A stretch of 64,000 nucleotides of DNA from Bradyrhizobium manausense (GCF_018130615.1 NZ_JAFCKB010000022.1:1-64000); one strand, 5' to 3'; numbered from the stretch's first letter, positions 8,858 to 18,138 are shown. The notes: generated from the letters alone by a model not told the origin. Translations and numbers: made by a program.

Positions 8858-10855
8858 ATGTCTCCTGATCTTCTCAAGCTCATCTTCGGCCGTCTCGGCA
8901 TCGATTCGCTGCCGTTGCACGAGCCGATCCTGGTCGGCACCTTCGTGATGGTCGCGCTCGGCGGCGTCACGCTGCTCGCTGGCCTGACCTATTTCCGCCT
9001 CTGGGGCTATTTGTGGCGCGAGTGGTTCACCACCGTTGATCACAAGCGCATCGGCATCATGTACATGATCCTCGGCATCGTGATGCTGCTGCGCGGCTTC
9101 GCCGACGCACTGATGATGCGCGCGCAACAGGCGCTGGCATTCAACGGCTCCGAGGGCTTCCTGCCCGCCCATCACTACGACCAGGTCTTCACCGCCCACG
9201 GCGTGATCATGATCTTCTTCGTGGCGATGCCGCTGGTGACCGGTCTGATGAACTATGTGGTGCCGCTGCAGATCGGCGCACGCGACGTGTCGTTCCCGTT
9301 CCTGAACAATTTCAGCTTCTGGATGACGGTTGGCGGCGCGGTGCTGGTGATGATCTCGCTGTTCATCGGCGAATTCGCCCGTACCGGCTGGCTGGCTTAT
9401 CCGCCGTTGTCGAACATCGGCTACAGTCCTGACGTCGGTGTCGACTACTACATCTGGGCGCTGCAGGTCGCCGGCGTCGGAACGACCTTGTCCGGCATCA
9501 ACCTGATCTGCACCATCGTGAAGCTGCGCTGTCCCGGCATGACCATGATGAAGATGCCGGTGTTCACCTGGACCTCGCTCTGCACCAACATCCTGATCGT
9601 CGCCTCCTTCCCCGTCCTGACCGTGGTGCTCGCGCTACTCTCGCTCGATCGCTATGTCGGCACCAACTTCTTCACGAATGATTTCGGCGGCAGCCCGATG
9701 ATGTACGTGAACCTGATCTGGATCTGGGGGCATCCCGAGGTCTACATCCTGGTTCTCCCCGCCTTCGGTATCTTCTCGGAAGTCACCTCGACCTTCTCCG
9801 GCAAGCGGCTGTTCGGCTACACCTCGATGGTCTACGCCACGGTGGTCATCACCATCCTGTCGTACCTGGTCTGGCTGCACCACTTCTTCACGATGGGCTC
9901 GGGCGCCAGCGTCAACTCGTTCTTCGGCATCACTACGATGATCATCTCGATCCCGACGGGTGCGAAGATGTTCAACTGGCTGTTCACGATGTATCGCGGC
10001 CGAATCCGCTACGAGCTGCCGATGCTGTGGACGATCGCCTTCATGCTGACCTTCGTGCTCGGCGGCATGACCGGCGTGCTGCTCGCGGTGCCGCCGGCCG
10101 ACTTCGTCCTGCACAACAGCCTGTTCCTGATCGCGCACTTCCACAACGTGATCATCGGCGGCGTCGTGTTCGGCGCATTCGCCGGCATCAACTATTGGTT
10201 CCCGAAGGCGTTCGGCTTCAAGCTGGATCCGTTCTGGGGCAAGCTGTCGTTCTGGTTCTGGGTCACCGGCTTCTACATGGCCTTCATGCCGCTCTATGTG
10301 CTCGGCCTGATGGGCGTGACCCGCCGCCTGCGCGTGTTCGACGATCCGAGCCTGCAAATCTGGTTCGTCATCGCCGCGATCGGCGCCGGCCTCGTCTTCC
10401 TCGGCATCCTCTCGATGCTGATGCAATTCGCGGTCAGCTTCCTCAAGCGCGAGCAGCTCAAGGACGTCACCGGCGATCCCTGGGACGCGCGCACCCTGGA
10501 ATGGGCGACCTCCTCGCCTCCGCCGGACTACAACTTCGCTTTCACCCCCGTCGTTCACGACAATGACGCGTGGTGGGACATGAAGAAGCGCGGCTACCAG
10601 CGCCCGCTGGTCGGATTCAAGCCGATCCACATGCCGAGCAGCACCGGCACCGGCATCATCCTCGCCGGCTTCGCCACCGCGATGGGCTTCGGTCTGATCT
10701 GGTACATCTGGTGGCTGGCGGCCGCGAGCTTCATCGCAATGCTCGCCGTCGGGATCGGTCATACCTTCAACTACCACCGCGACTTCGACATTCCGGCCGA
10801 CGACGTCATCCGGACCGAGGACGCGCGCACCAAACTGCTCGCCGGAGCCAAGTAA
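8858..10855 (+). CDS. cyoB: Cytochrome o ubiquinol oxidase subunit I
   Basis: A 665-residue haem-copper oxidase subunit I of the quinol oxidase class, with about 15 transmembrane helices. The low-spin haem histidine is in '[11 protein letters not shown]'. The CuB/cross-linked Tyr motif is '[19 protein letters not shown]'. The CuB His pair is in '[10 protein letters not shown]', and the high-spin and low-spin haem ligands are in '[11 protein letters not shown]'. It carries out O2 reduction coupled to proton pumping. The stop is followed at once by the cyoC ATG (zero gap), showing tight operon structure. Length and motifs match the family throughout. Confidence 0.97.
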   Translation: MSPDLLKLIFGRLGIDSLPLHEPILVGTFVMVALGGVTLLAGLTYFRLWGYLWREWFTTVDHKRIGIMYMILGIVMLLRGFADALMMRAQQALAFNGSEGFLPAHHYDQVFTAHGVIMIFFVAMPLVTGLMNYVVPLQIGARDVSFPFLNNFSFWMTVGGAVLVMISLFIGEFARTGWLAYPPLSNIGYSPDVGVDYYIWALQVAGVGTTLSGINLICTIVKLRCPGMTMMKMPVFTWTSLCTNILIVASFPVLTVVLALLSLDRYVGTNFFTNDFGGSPMMYVNLIWIWGHPEVYILVLPAFGIFSEVTSTFSGKRLFGYTSMVYATVVITILSYLVWLHHFFTMGSGASVNSFFGITTMIISIPTGAKMFNWLFTMYRGRIRYELPMLWTIAFMLTFVLGGMTGVLLAVPPADFVLHNSLFLIAHFHNVIIGGVVFGAFAGINYWFPKAFGFKLDPFWGKLSFWFWVTGFYMAFMPLYVLGLMGVTRRLRVFDDPSLQIWFVIAAIGAGLVFLGILSMLMQFAVSFLKREQLKDVTGDPWDARTLEWATSSPPPDYNFAFTPVVHDNDAWWDMKKRGYQRPLVGFKPIHMPSSTGTGIILAGFATAMGFGLIWYIWWLAAASFIAMLAVGIGHTFNYHRDFDIPADDVIRTEDARTKLLAGAK

Positions 10856-11485
10856 ATGACTGTCGCTGTCAATCCCTCACAAACCGGCGAGCCGGTCTTC
10901 TATCTCGCCGACGAGCATCCGCATCCGGAAGGCTACAGCACCTCGCTCGGCTTCTGGATCTATCTGATGAGCGACTGTCTCATCTTCGCGATGCTGTTTG
11001 CCGCCTTCGGCGTGCTCGGCGCCAATTATGCCGCCGGGCCGGCGCCGAAGGACCTGTTCGACCTCGACCTGGTCGCGGTGAACACCTCGATGCTGCTGCT
11101 GTCGTCGATCACCTATGGTTTTGCCATGCTGACCATGCAGCAGAACAAGATCGCGCAGACGCAGATGTGGCTCCTGATCACCGGCCTGTTCGGCGCCGCC
11201 TTCATCGGCATCGAGCTCACCGAATTCGCCCACATGATCCATGAAGGCGCCACGCCCCAGCGCAGCGCCTTCCTGTCCGCCTTCTTCACCCTGGTCGGCA
11301 CCCATGGCCTGCACGTCTCCTGCGGCCTGATCTGGCTGGTGACCTTGATGGTGCAGGTCTGGCGCTTCGGCCTGATCGAGGCCAACCGCCGTCGCCTGAT
11401 GTGCCTGTCGATGTTCTGGCACTTCCTCGACGTGGTCTGGATCGGCGTCTTCACCTTCGTCTATCTCCTGGGAGTTCTGCGATGA
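10856..11485 (+). CDS. cyoC: Cytochrome o ubiquinol oxidase subunit III
   Basis: A 209-residue membrane protein with five hydrophobic helices, as usual for CyoC. Recognisable stretches are 'LGFWIYLMSDCLIFAMLFAAF' near the N-terminus and 'GTHGLHVSCGLIWLV' with the conserved His-Gly-Leu-His of haem-copper oxidase subunit III. It starts directly after the cyoB stop and overlaps cyoD by 4 bases (ATGA). It stabilises subunit I and has no metal site. Confidence 0.96.
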   Translation: MTVAVNPSQTGEPVFYLADEHPHPEGYSTSLGFWIYLMSDCLIFAMLFAAFGVLGANYAAGPAPKDLFDLDLVAVNTSMLLLSSITYGFAMLTMQQNKIAQTQMWLLITGLFGAAFIGIELTEFAHMIHEGATPQRSAFLSAFFTLVGTHGLHVSCGLIWLVTLMVQVWRFGLIEANRRRLMCLSMFWHFLDVVWIGVFTFVYLLGVLR

Positions 11486-11862
11486 ACACCGACACCCACG
11501 CCTCCCACGCGGACGCTCATCACCATGACGACGGCCACGCCCACAGCACGTTCTCGGGTTACATGCTCGGCTTCGTGCTCTCGGTGGTGCTCACCGCGAT
11601 CCCGTTCTGGCTGGTGATGAGCGGCATGCTGCCGAGCAAGCAGATCACCGCGCTGGTCATCATGGCCTTCGCAATCGTGCAGATCGTCGTGCACATGATC
11701 TACTTCCTGCACATGAGCCCGAAATCCGAGAACGGCTGGAGCATGATGGCACTGATCTTCACCATCGTCATGGTGGTGATCGCGCTGTCCGGTTCGCTGT
11801 GGGTGATGAATCACCTCAACAGCAACATGATGCCGGTCCACGAGATGACGGGAATGAAATGA
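11482..11862 (+). CDS. cyoD: Cytochrome o ubiquinol oxidase subunit IV
   Basis: A 126-residue protein with three membrane helices and a His-rich N-terminus ('HASHADAHHHDDGHAHS'). 'ALVIMAFAIVQIVVHMIYFLHM' is the CyoD signature. The ATG at 11482 overlaps the cyoC stop and the final codons overlap the SURF1 start (ATGA at 11859-11862). It assists CuB and haem insertion in subunit I during assembly (known for E. coli). The usual next gene, cyoE (haem O synthase), is absent; a SURF1 gene takes its place. Confidence 0.94.
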   Translation: MNTDTHASHADAHHHDDGHAHSTFSGYMLGFVLSVVLTAIPFWLVMSGMLPSKQITALVIMAFAIVQIVVHMIYFLHMSPKSENGWSMMALIFTIVMVVIALSGSLWVMNHLNSNMMPVHEMTGMK

Positions 11863-12707
11863 GCGACCTCGTGAAGCCCAAAGGAAGCGAATCCCGCAGC
11901 CCCGCGAGGGCTGCGGGTCCATCCTTGTGGCTCACGGGTCTCTCGCTCACCGCGGTCGTTGTTCTGATGGCCCTCGGCATCTGGCAGGTCGAGCGCCGCG
12001 CCTGGAAGCTGGCGCTGATCGACCGCGTGGAGCAGCGCGTTCATGCCCCGGCCCAGCCGATCCCCTCGCGCGCCGCTTGGCCCGCGGTCTCCGCCGCAAG
12101 CGACGAATACCGGCATGTCAGCGTCTCCGGCCGCTTCCTGCACGACCGCGAGACGCTGGTGCAGGCCGTCACCGAGGAAGGCCCTGGCTATTGGGTCCTG
12201 ACGCCGCTCCAGCGCGCCGACGGAACGCTTGTCCTGATCAACCGCGGCTTCGTGCCATCCGAGCGGCGCGACCCATCGACGCGCCAAGCCGGCAATCCTG
12301 ACAGCCAGATCGAGGTCACCGGGCTTCTGCGCATCACCGAACCGAAGGGCGGATTTCTCAGGGACAACGTGCCCCAGCACAACCGCTGGTACTCGCGGGA
12401 TGTTGGCGCGATTGCGGCCGCGCGCGATCTCCAGAACGTCGCGCCCTTCTTCATCGATGCGGACGCCGGATCACAATCCGGCGTCGGTCCAATCGGCGGA
12501 TTGACCGTGATCCGCTTTCCCAATAACCACCTGATCTACGCGTTGACGTGGTTTGCCCTGGCTTTCATGCTGGCTGGTAGACTTTTCGTCACATTCCGCG
12601 GCGGGCTGTTCCGCCGCACGCGCTTCGTCCACGAACCGGCCGGCGGCTCAGATGCTTCCGCCCGCAGGACGGGATCAGATGCTGGAACGATCGTCGAACC
12701 GACCTGA
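11859..12707 (+). CDS. SURF1 family oxidase assembly protein
   Basis: A 282-residue protein with the SURF1 layout: an N-terminal helix (about 25-45, followed by 'GIWQVERRAWKLALIDRVEQR'), a periplasmic domain with 'VTEEGPGYWVLTPLQRADG' and 'VLINRGFVP', and a C-terminal helix ('HLIYALTWFALAFMLAGRLF'). SURF1 delivers haem to subunit I of haem-copper oxidases. Paracoccus has a dedicated quinol-oxidase version (Surf1q), and the position right after cyoD suggests the same here. The ATG at 11859 overlaps the cyoD stop. The 3' end overlaps the histidine kinase start by 29 bases. Confidence 0.92.
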   Translation: MSDLVKPKGSESRSPARAAGPSLWLTGLSLTAVVVLMALGIWQVERRAWKLALIDRVEQRVHAPAQPIPSRAAWPAVSAASDEYRHVSVSGRFLHDRETLVQAVTEEGPGYWVLTPLQRADGTLVLINRGFVPSERRDPSTRQAGNPDSQIEVTGLLRITEPKGGFLRDNVPQHNRWYSRDVGAIAAARDLQNVAPFFIDADAGSQSGVGPIGGLTVIRFPNNHLIYALTWFALAFMLAGRLFVTFRGGLFRRTRFVHEPAGGSDASARRTGSDAGTIVEPT

Positions 12708-14064
12708 CGATGGGAACAATTTTGGCGAGCTGGCCGTCACGCTGCAGTCGCAGGCGGACGCCCGCAGCGAGCTGATCGGCGCGGCACCGACCGACGACGA
12801 GACCAACCGCAAGAACATGGCGCTGCTGATCCAGCTGCGCTGGACCGCGGTGGTCGGCCAGATCGTGACCATCGGCGGGGTGCATTTCTGGCTCGGCATT
12901 CCCCTCCCTCTCACCCGCATGGGCGCGGTGATCGGCGCGCTGGTGCTGCTCAATGTCTCGAGCCTGGTCTGGGTACGGCATCGCGCCGCCATCACCAACA
13001 ACGAGCTCCTGGTCGCGCTGATGCTCGACGTCGCCGCGCTGACCGCGCAGCTTTACCTGAGCGGCGGCGCCACCAATCCCTTCACCTCGCTGTTCCTGCT
13101 CCAGGTCACGCTCGGCGCCGTGCTGCTCGATGCACGCTCGACCTGGTCGCTGGTGGCGCTGACCTGCGCAAGCTTTGTGTGGCTGACGATGGCCTACCGG
13201 CCGCTCGACCTACCGCCGAATCCGCTGAGCGAAACCTACACGCTCACCGTCACCGGCATGCTGCTGGGCTTCGTCCTCAACGCCGTGCTGCTGGTCGTGT
13301 TCGTCACCCGTATCAACCGGAACCTTCGCCAGCGCGACGCGCATCTGGCAGCCCTCCGCCAGCACGCCGCCGAGCAGGATCACATCGTCCGCATGGGTCT
13401 GCTCGCTTCCGGCGCAGCGCACGAGCTCGGCACGCCGCTCGCCTCGCTCTCGGTCATCCTCAGTGACTGGCGACGCATGCCTGATCTCGCCGCCGATCAG
13501 GAGCTTGCCGAGGACCTCACCGAGATGGAAACCTCGCTGCAGCGCTGCAAGTCCATCGTGACGGGCATTTTGGTGTCGGCGGGCGAGGCGCGCGGTGAAG
13601 GATCGTCGCCGACGACGGTGACGGCCTTCGTCACCGCGCTGGTCGAGGAATGGCGCGATGCGCGCTCGGCGCGGACGCTGTATTTCGTCAACACCTTTGG
13701 CGAGGACGTCGCGATCGTCTCCGACATCGCGCTGAAGCAGGTGATCTTCAACGTGCTCGACAATGCCTACGAGGTCTCGCGCGAGTGGGTCGAGCTGGTG
13801 GCCGAGCGCGAGGGCGACAATCTGGTGCTCTCGATCAGCGACCGCGGCCCGGGCTTCGCGCCGGAAATGCTGGCGCAGCTCGGAAAGCCCTATCAGTCGA
13901 GCAAGGGTCGCGCCGGGGGCGGCCTCGGCCTGTTTCTGGTGGTGAACGTGGTGCGCAAGCTGGGGGGCAGCGTGATCGCCGAGAACCACAGGAAGCGCGG
14001 CGCCACCGTGCGCCTGACCCTGCCGCTTGCGACACTCGCGATCGGAGGCAGCTTTGACACCTGA
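12679..14064 (+). CDS. RegB/PrrB/ActS-like redox sensor histidine kinase
   Basis: A 461-residue membrane kinase. About six transmembrane helices occupy residues 55-210. The ubiquinone-sensing heptapeptide GGATNPF (GGxxNPF) is at 129-135. The H-box is 'SGAAHELGTPLASLSV' with His248, and a Cys (C290, 'LQRCKSIV') sits where RegB keeps its redox-active cysteine. N ('VLDNAYE'), G1 ('DRGPGF') and G2 ('GGGLGLFLV') boxes complete the ATPase domain. RegB-type kinases sense the quinone pool. Linkage to a quinol oxidase operon fits control of cyo by the redox state of its own substrate (inference). The start at ATG 12679 is preceded by AGGACGGG; the gene overlaps SURF1 and the regulator. Confidence 0.92.
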   Translation: MLERSSNRPDDGNNFGELAVTLQSQADARSELIGAAPTDDETNRKNMALLIQLRWTAVVGQIVTIGGVHFWLGIPLPLTRMGAVIGALVLLNVSSLVWVRHRAAITNNELLVALMLDVAALTAQLYLSGGATNPFTSLFLLQVTLGAVLLDARSTWSLVALTCASFVWLTMAYRPLDLPPNPLSETYTLTVTGMLLGFVLNAVLLVVFVTRINRNLRQRDAHLAALRQHAAEQDHIVRMGLLASGAAHELGTPLASLSVILSDWRRMPDLAADQELAEDLTEMETSLQRCKSIVTGILVSAGEARGEGSSPTTVTAFVTALVEEWRDARSARTLYFVNTFGEDVAIVSDIALKQVIFNVLDNAYEVSREWVELVAEREGDNLVLSISDRGPGFAPEMLAQLGKPYQSSKGRAGGGLGLFLVVNVVRKLGGSVIAENHRKRGATVRLTLPLATLAIGGSFDT

Positions 14065-14587
14065 CCGTTCGCTCATCGTCGTCGAGGACGACGAAAGCTT
14101 TGCGCGCACATTGAAGCGCTCGTTCGAGCGCCGCGGCTACGAGGTCGTGCTCGCCGCATCGATCGAAGACGTCCAGAGAGTTCTGGAGGGGCGATCCTTC
14201 GGCTACGCCGTGGTCGACCTCAAGCTCGGGGGCGCCTCGGGCCTTGCCTGTGTCGAGCTGCTGCACACCCACGATGAGGAAATGCTGATCGTGGTGCTGA
14301 CAGGCTTCGCCAGCATCTCGACCGCCGTCGAGGCCATCAAGCTAGGGGCCTGCCACTACCTCGCAAAACCCTCCAACACCGACGACATCGAAGCCGCCTT
14401 CAACAAGGCCGAAGGCAACGCCGATGTCGCGCTCGACGTGCGGCCAACCTCGATCAAGACGCTGGAATGGGAGCGCATCCACCAGACGCTGATCGAGACG
14501 GACTTCAACATCTCGGAAGCGGCACGGCGACTGGGGATGCATCGGCGTACGCTGGCAAGGAAGCTCGAGAAACGGCCGGTGAAGTGA
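14054..14587 (+). CDS. RegA/PrrA/ActR-like response regulator
   Basis: A 177-residue response regulator. The receiver domain has the acidic pair D12/D13, phosphoacceptor D55 ('VVDLKLGGASG'), T83 and K105. A linker leads to a Fis-type helix-turn-helix, 'NISEAARRLGMHRRTLARKL', which is the near-invariant DNA-reading helix of the RegA family. The start is probably TTG at 14054, because GGAGG lies 6 bases before it; it overlaps the kinase stop by 11 bases. It forms a two-component pair with the preceding kinase. Members of this family activate oxidase, photosynthesis, nitrogen fixation and carbon fixation genes under low redox potential. Confidence 0.93.
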   Translation: MTPDRSLIVVEDDESFARTLKRSFERRGYEVVLAASIEDVQRVLEGRSFGYAVVDLKLGGASGLACVELLHTHDEEMLIVVLTGFASISTAVEAIKLGACHYLAKPSNTDDIEAAFNKAEGNADVALDVRPTSIKTLEWERIHQTLIETDFNISEAARRLGMHRRTLARKLEKRPVK

Positions 14588-14717
14588 GCGGTTCGCCGCG
14601 CGGGGAGGAAAACGCTCACCCAAGCTGATGACCTCGCTTCCATGCATCACTAGACTGTCGGATGCGCGGCTGACAGCCGCCGCTGTGCTGCATCGGCCCA
14701 AGCGAGGAAACCGCCCC

Positions 14718-16115
14718 ATGACAATGCTCGTCGAGCGCCTCAACTCGCCTGCGGCGCTGTCGCGGACGCGCAACCAGCGCGACACCGAAACCGTTCAGTT
14801 TGCACAGGCCGCGCTCGAAGCCGGCAAGAAGGAGGGCCTGCAACTGGCCGTACGGGCGCGCTACGTCGCGCTGGCTATCATCGCCTGCCTGCTGCCGGCC
14901 ATCAATCCGGCATGGGAGCAGCTGTACTACGTGGCGCTGCTCGGCCTGTTTGCACTGATCGGCTGGGCCCAGGTCAGGGTTGGGCGGGTCGGTGTATCGC
15001 GGTCGGAACTGGCCCTTTTGTTCTGCGACCTGGCGCTGCTCACATTCGTCATCGTGGTCCCGAACCCATTCGGCACGACGCACTGGCCGGTGGCGATGCA
15101 ATACCATTTCGACAACTTCATCTACTTCTTCGTGCTGCTCTCCGGCGCCACGCTGGCCTATTCCTGGCGAACCGTGGTTGCGGTCGGAACGTGGACCGCA
15201 GCGCTCTGGATGATCGGCGTGGCCTGGGTGTGGTGGCAACCTGATCGCGATCCCGCACTGACCGCCCGCATTGCAGAGGCGGTGGGCGGCGATCACAGGC
15301 TGTTCGCGCTGATCTCGCCCACTGCGATCGGGTTCGGCCTGCGTATCCAGGAAATCGTCGTCTTCATGATCGTGGCCGTGACACTGGCGCTCGCGGCCAG
15401 CCGCAGCAATGATTTGCTGATCCGGCATGCTGCGGTGGAACGAGAACGCGGCAATCTGGCGCGCTACTTCTCACCCAATGTCGTCACGGAATTATCGAAG
15501 CACGACGAGCCGTTGAAGCAGGTGCGCACGCAAGACGTTGCGGTGCTGTTCGTGGACATCGTCGGCTTCACGGCCTTTGCCGATGCGCGCGCCCCCGAGG
15601 AAGTGGTGCGAACGTTACGCGAATTCCACGGATTGATGGAGCAAGAGGTTTTCCGCCACGACGGCACGCTGGATAAATATCTGGGTGACGGATTGATGGC
15701 GACATTCGGCACACCCTTCGCGGGCGCGCGCGACGCCAGCAACGCGTTGCTCTGTGCTCAGGCCATGATCGCCGCGGCAAACGGCTGGAACGTGCGGCGA
15801 ACAGCGTCCGGTGAACCACCGATGCGCGTCAGCTTTGGCCTGCATTACGGTCCGGTGGTGCTCGGCGACATCGGGCAAACTTGTCTGGAATTTGCCGTGA
15901 TCGGCGCGACCGTCAATGCCGCAAGCCGTCTCGAATCGCTGACGCGCAGGCTCGACTGCGCGCTGGTAGCAAGCAACGATCTCGTCAGTCGCGCCAAGTT
16001 GGAGCTCGGCAGCACAGCCGAAACATTTGCATCGTTGATCGCCCAGGATCCTCAAGCGATCCGCGGGCTCGAGCGGCCGATCGCGATCTGGACCCAGCCG
16101 CGCGCGACGCCGTAG
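14718..16115 (+). CDS. Membrane-bound class III adenylate/guanylate cyclase
   Basis: A 465-residue protein with about six membrane helices (residues 45-225), a short linker and a C-terminal class III nucleotide cyclase domain. The two metal-binding aspartates are D280 ('VLFVDIVGFTAF') and D324 ('LDKYLGDGLMATFG'), and K320 occupies a purine-specifying position, favouring ATP. The transition-state region 'GATVNAASRLESL' is also present, so the enzyme looks complete. The start at ATG 14718 is chosen for the AGCGAGGAAA upstream; an earlier in-frame start adds 30 residues without membrane character. It lies 130 bases after the response regulator and ends at a bidirectional terminator. The signal sensed is unknown. 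Confidence 0.9.
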   Translation: MTMLVERLNSPAALSRTRNQRDTETVQFAQAALEAGKKEGLQLAVRARYVALAIIACLLPAINPAWEQLYYVALLGLFALIGWAQVRVGRVGVSRSELALLFCDLALLTFVIVVPNPFGTTHWPVAMQYHFDNFIYFFVLLSGATLAYSWRTVVAVGTWTAALWMIGVAWVWWQPDRDPALTARIAEAVGGDHRLFALISPTAIGFGLRIQEIVVFMIVAVTLALAASRSNDLLIRHAAVERERGNLARYFSPNVVTELSKHDEPLKQVRTQDVAVLFVDIVGFTAFADARAPEEVVRTLREFHGLMEQEVFRHDGTLDKYLGDGLMATFGTPFAGARDASNALLCAQAMIAAANGWNVRRTASGEPPMRVSFGLHYGPVVLGDIGQTCLEFAVIGATVNAASRLESLTRRLDCALVASNDLVSRAKLELGSTAETFASLIAQDPQAIRGLERPIAIWTQPRATP

Positions 16116-16150
16116 GCGACGCTCGATCGGCGCTGGATCCGCGTCCAAAC

Positions 16151-16180
16151 AAAAAGCCCGGCCGAGCGGCCGGGCTTTTG
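16151..16180. terminator. Bidirectional rho-independent terminator
   Basis: GCCCGGCC at 16156-16163 pairs with GGCCGGGC at 16168-16175. An A5 run precedes the hairpin and TTTT follows it, so it can terminate both the plus-strand cyclase gene and the minus-strand carD gene. It sits 35 bases past the cyclase stop and 25 bases past the carD stop. Confidence 0.9.
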
Positions 16181-16204
16181 ATCTGTTGTGATCGGCGGGT
16201 GCGC

Positions 16205-17227
16205 TTACGCAGCCTCGTCCGCGACGGCGGTGTCGTCGCCATCGGTATCGTCGGTATCGCCCTCGGCATCCGTCTCGCCCTCGCCATCAGCGGCTTCCGC
16301 CTTGGCATTGGCGCGGCGCGGGCTCTTGGCGAGCTGGGCCTCGATCTCCTTGACCGCTTCGGTCTCGGTCGAGTGCTGCACCACCGCGATCTCGCGGGAG
16401 AGGCGATCGAGCGCCGCTTCATAGAGCTGGCGTTCGGAGTACGACTGCTCGGGCTGCGACTCCGAGCGATAGAGATCGCGCACGACTTCCGCGATCGCGA
16501 CGATGTCGCCCGAATTGATCTTTGCTTCGTATTCCTGGGCGCGGCGCGACCACATGGTGCGCTTGACGCGGGCGCGGCCCTTGAGCGTCTCGAGCGCCTT
16601 CTTCACCAACGCGGGCTCGGACAGCTTGCGCATGCCGACGTTGGCGACCTTCGCGGTCGGAACGCGCAGCGTCATCTTGTCCTTGATGAAGTTGATGACG
16701 AACAGCTCGAGCTTCGCGCCGGCGATCTCCTGCTCCTCGATGGCCAGGATCTGACCGACGCCGTGAGCGGGATAGACGACGAATTCATTGGCCTTGAAGC
16801 CCTGACGCTGGGTCACGACCTTCTTTTCCTCGACCTTCGGCGCGGGTGCAGCGGCCTTCACAGCCGGCTTGGCAGCAGCAACGGGGGCCTTGGCAGGGGC
16901 GGCAGCAACGGGGGCCTTGGCAGGGGCGGCAGCAACGGGAGCCTTCGGAGCAACGGGCTTGGCAGCGTGAGCCTTGGCAGCAGCAGGCTTGGCAACGGTC
17001 GCTTTCGCGGCCGGTTTGGCAGTCTTGTTAGGCATTGCGCTTCTTTTGTTCTTCGAGGACTTTGCAGCCGGCGGCGCCTTGGCAGCGGCCCGACCCTTGG
17101 ATGCGCTACGGCTGGCCGCGGCGACTTTTTTGGCCTCCTTATGGGAAGCCCTCGCTGAAGTACTCTTTTTACGCGTTTTCTGTGACACAGCCTGCGCGCG
17201 GAAACTGCCACGCCCCTGTTTCGACAT
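16205..17227 (-). CDS. CarD family transcriptional regulator with long Ala/Lys-rich N-terminal arm
   Basis: A 340-residue protein. The C-terminal half holds a CarD/TRCF RNA-polymerase interaction domain beginning 'KANEFVVYPAHGVGQILAIEEQEIAG' (about residue 145), followed by a helical domain with 'MWSRRAQEYEAKINSGDIVAIAEVVRDL'. CarD binds the RNA polymerase beta subunit and stabilises open complexes (known in Mycobacterium and others). The first ~140 residues are low complexity, rich in Lys, Ala and Pro, with tandem KAPVAAAPA repeats encoded by a 27-bp DNA repeat. The acidic C-terminus ('GEGETDAEGDTDDTDGDD') balances it. An internal ATG at 17035 is an alternative start; the longer form fits the promoter at 17288-17315. 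Confidence 0.85.
   Translation of the reverse strand: MSKQGRGSFRAQAVSQKTRKKSTSARASHKEAKKVAAASRSASKGRAAAKAPPAAKSSKNKRSAMPNKTAKPAAKATVAKPAAAKAHAAKPVAPKAPVAAAPAKAPVAAAPAKAPVAAAKPAVKAAAPAPKVEEKKVVTQRQGFKANEFVVYPAHGVGQILAIEEQEIAGAKLELFVINFIKDKMTLRVPTAKVANVGMRKLSEPALVKKALETLKGRARVKRTMWSRRAQEYEAKINSGDIVAIAEVVRDLYRSESQPEQSYSERQLYEAALDRLSREIAVVQHSTETEAVKEIEAQLAKSPRRANAKAEAADGEGETDAEGDTDDTDGDDTAVADEAA
16875..16945. repeat. 27-bp tandem repeat inside carD
   Basis: Two identical 27-base units start at 16875 and 16902, followed by a third, diverging copy from 16929. Read on the minus strand they encode repeats of KAPVAAAPA in the low-complexity arm of CarD. Exact repeats of this sort can change copy number by slippage. 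Confidence 0.85.
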
Positions 17228-17287
17228 TTGGTTTCACGGGAACCCAGAGGGGCCAACGAGGCTGACGGGGTTCGGCTTAATGTGCCC

Positions 17288-17315
17288 AATATAGCACATT
17301 TCCCGCAAAAATCAA
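17288..17315 (-). promoter_or_regulatory. Candidate carD promoter
   Basis: On the minus strand TTGATT (17315-17310) is followed after 16 bases by TATATT (17293-17288), a good fit to a housekeeping -35/-10 pair. The expected start of transcription is some 55 bases before the long carD reading frame. Confidence 0.55.
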
Positions 17316-17384
17316 TGATTTAGGGGTCTTGAGGGCTGGTTTTCAGCGGCAACGACAGTATTAGGGTTAAGTTTGCGCCGGATT

Positions 17385-17723
17385 TTAGTCCCCGGAGCCG
17401 GGGTTCGGAGAAAAATATTTCTCGAACTTGCCCTCCATGCCGTCGAACTCCTTCGCATCGGCAGGTGATTCTTTTTTCTGGGTGATGTTCGGCCAGCTCT
17501 TGGCGTAGTCGGCGTTGACCTGCAGCCACTTTTCGAGGCCGGGTTCCGTGTCCGGCTTGATGGCGTCGGCGGGGCATTCCGGCTCGCACACGCCGCAATC
17601 GATGCACTCGTCCGGATGGATGACGAGCATGTTGTCACCCTCGTAGAAACAGTCGACCGGGCAGACCTCGACGCAGTCGGTGTACTTGCACTTGATGCAG
17701 TTTTCAGTGACGACGTAAGTCAT
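17385..17723 (-). CDS. fdxA: 7Fe ferredoxin FdxA
   Basis: A 112-residue soluble ferredoxin binding one [3Fe-4S] and one [4Fe-4S] cluster. The cysteine pattern is clear: C9, C17 and C50 suit the 3Fe cluster and C21, C40, C43 and C46 the 4Fe cluster ('[16 protein letters not shown]' and '[13 protein letters not shown]'). The C-terminal extension after residue 60 is typical of FdxA. It is a low-potential electron carrier of the cytosol. It is followed by carD on the same strand, but carD has its own promoter candidate in the gap. Length and motifs are normal. Confidence 0.95.
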   Translation of the reverse strand: MTYVVTENCIKCKYTDCVEVCPVDCFYEGDNMLVIHPDECIDCGVCEPECPADAIKPDTEPGLEKWLQVNADYAKSWPNITQKKESPADAKEFDGMEGKFEKYFSPNPGSGD

Positions 17724-17855
17724 CCAACGCTCCGAAAAGCTCTTTTAAAAGTCGCGGCTTGCGTAGCGCGGATGGCCCCGCGCTGCAAGGTCGGGAAGGC
17801 CCGATCATGACGGCTTTATGTGTTTGATCGACCAAGAAATGAATACAAACCGCAA

Positions 17856-18134
17856 TTAATTGCGCTTTACGTCGCCGAGCTCCTCATAGAGCACGCGCGC
17901 CGAGGCGGCATCGCCGCGGCGCTCGTTGAAATCAGTCACCTTCAACACCCGCACGGTGCGGTCGAGCGCGACGGTGATGACGTCGCCGATCTTGATCGCA
18001 TGACCCGGCGATGTCTCGCGCGTGCCGTTGATGCGGACGTGACCGGACTCGACGAGCTCAGCCGCCGAGGTGCGCGCCTTCACCACCCGCGCGTGCCACA
18101 GCCATTTGTCGAGGCGCTGCCGCTCGGTGGTCGT
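17856..18134 (-). CDS. S4-domain RNA-binding protein (Hsp15-like), start codon unusual
   Basis: The frame encodes an S4 RNA-binding domain: 'RLDKWLWHARVVKARTSAAE' then 'ESGHVRINGTRETSPGHAIKIGD'. The conserved first helix (RLDKWLW) is intact in frame, but no ATG, GTG or TTG precedes it; the first such codon is the GTG pair at 18089/18086, inside the domain. The frame is open up to a stop at 18168-18170. The best placed initiator is ACG at 18134-18132, seven bases after AAGGAG, which overlaps the helicase stop; that gives 92 residues. A rare start, a strain-specific mutation or a sequence error are all possible. Hsp15-like proteins bind stalled 50S-nascent chain complexes (family knowledge). 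Confidence 0.7.
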   Translation of the reverse strand, partial: TTTERQRLDKWLWHARVVKARTSAAELVESGHVRINGTRETSPGHAIKIGDVITVALDRTVRVLKVTDFNERRGDAASARVLYEELGDVKRN

Positions 18135-18138
18135 GGGC

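Noticed and set aside
12553-12678. Earlier in-frame start for the RegB-like kinase
   Set aside because: It would overlap the SURF1 gene by 155 bases and adds Ser/Ala-rich residues with no membrane character; ATG 12679 has a ribosome site.
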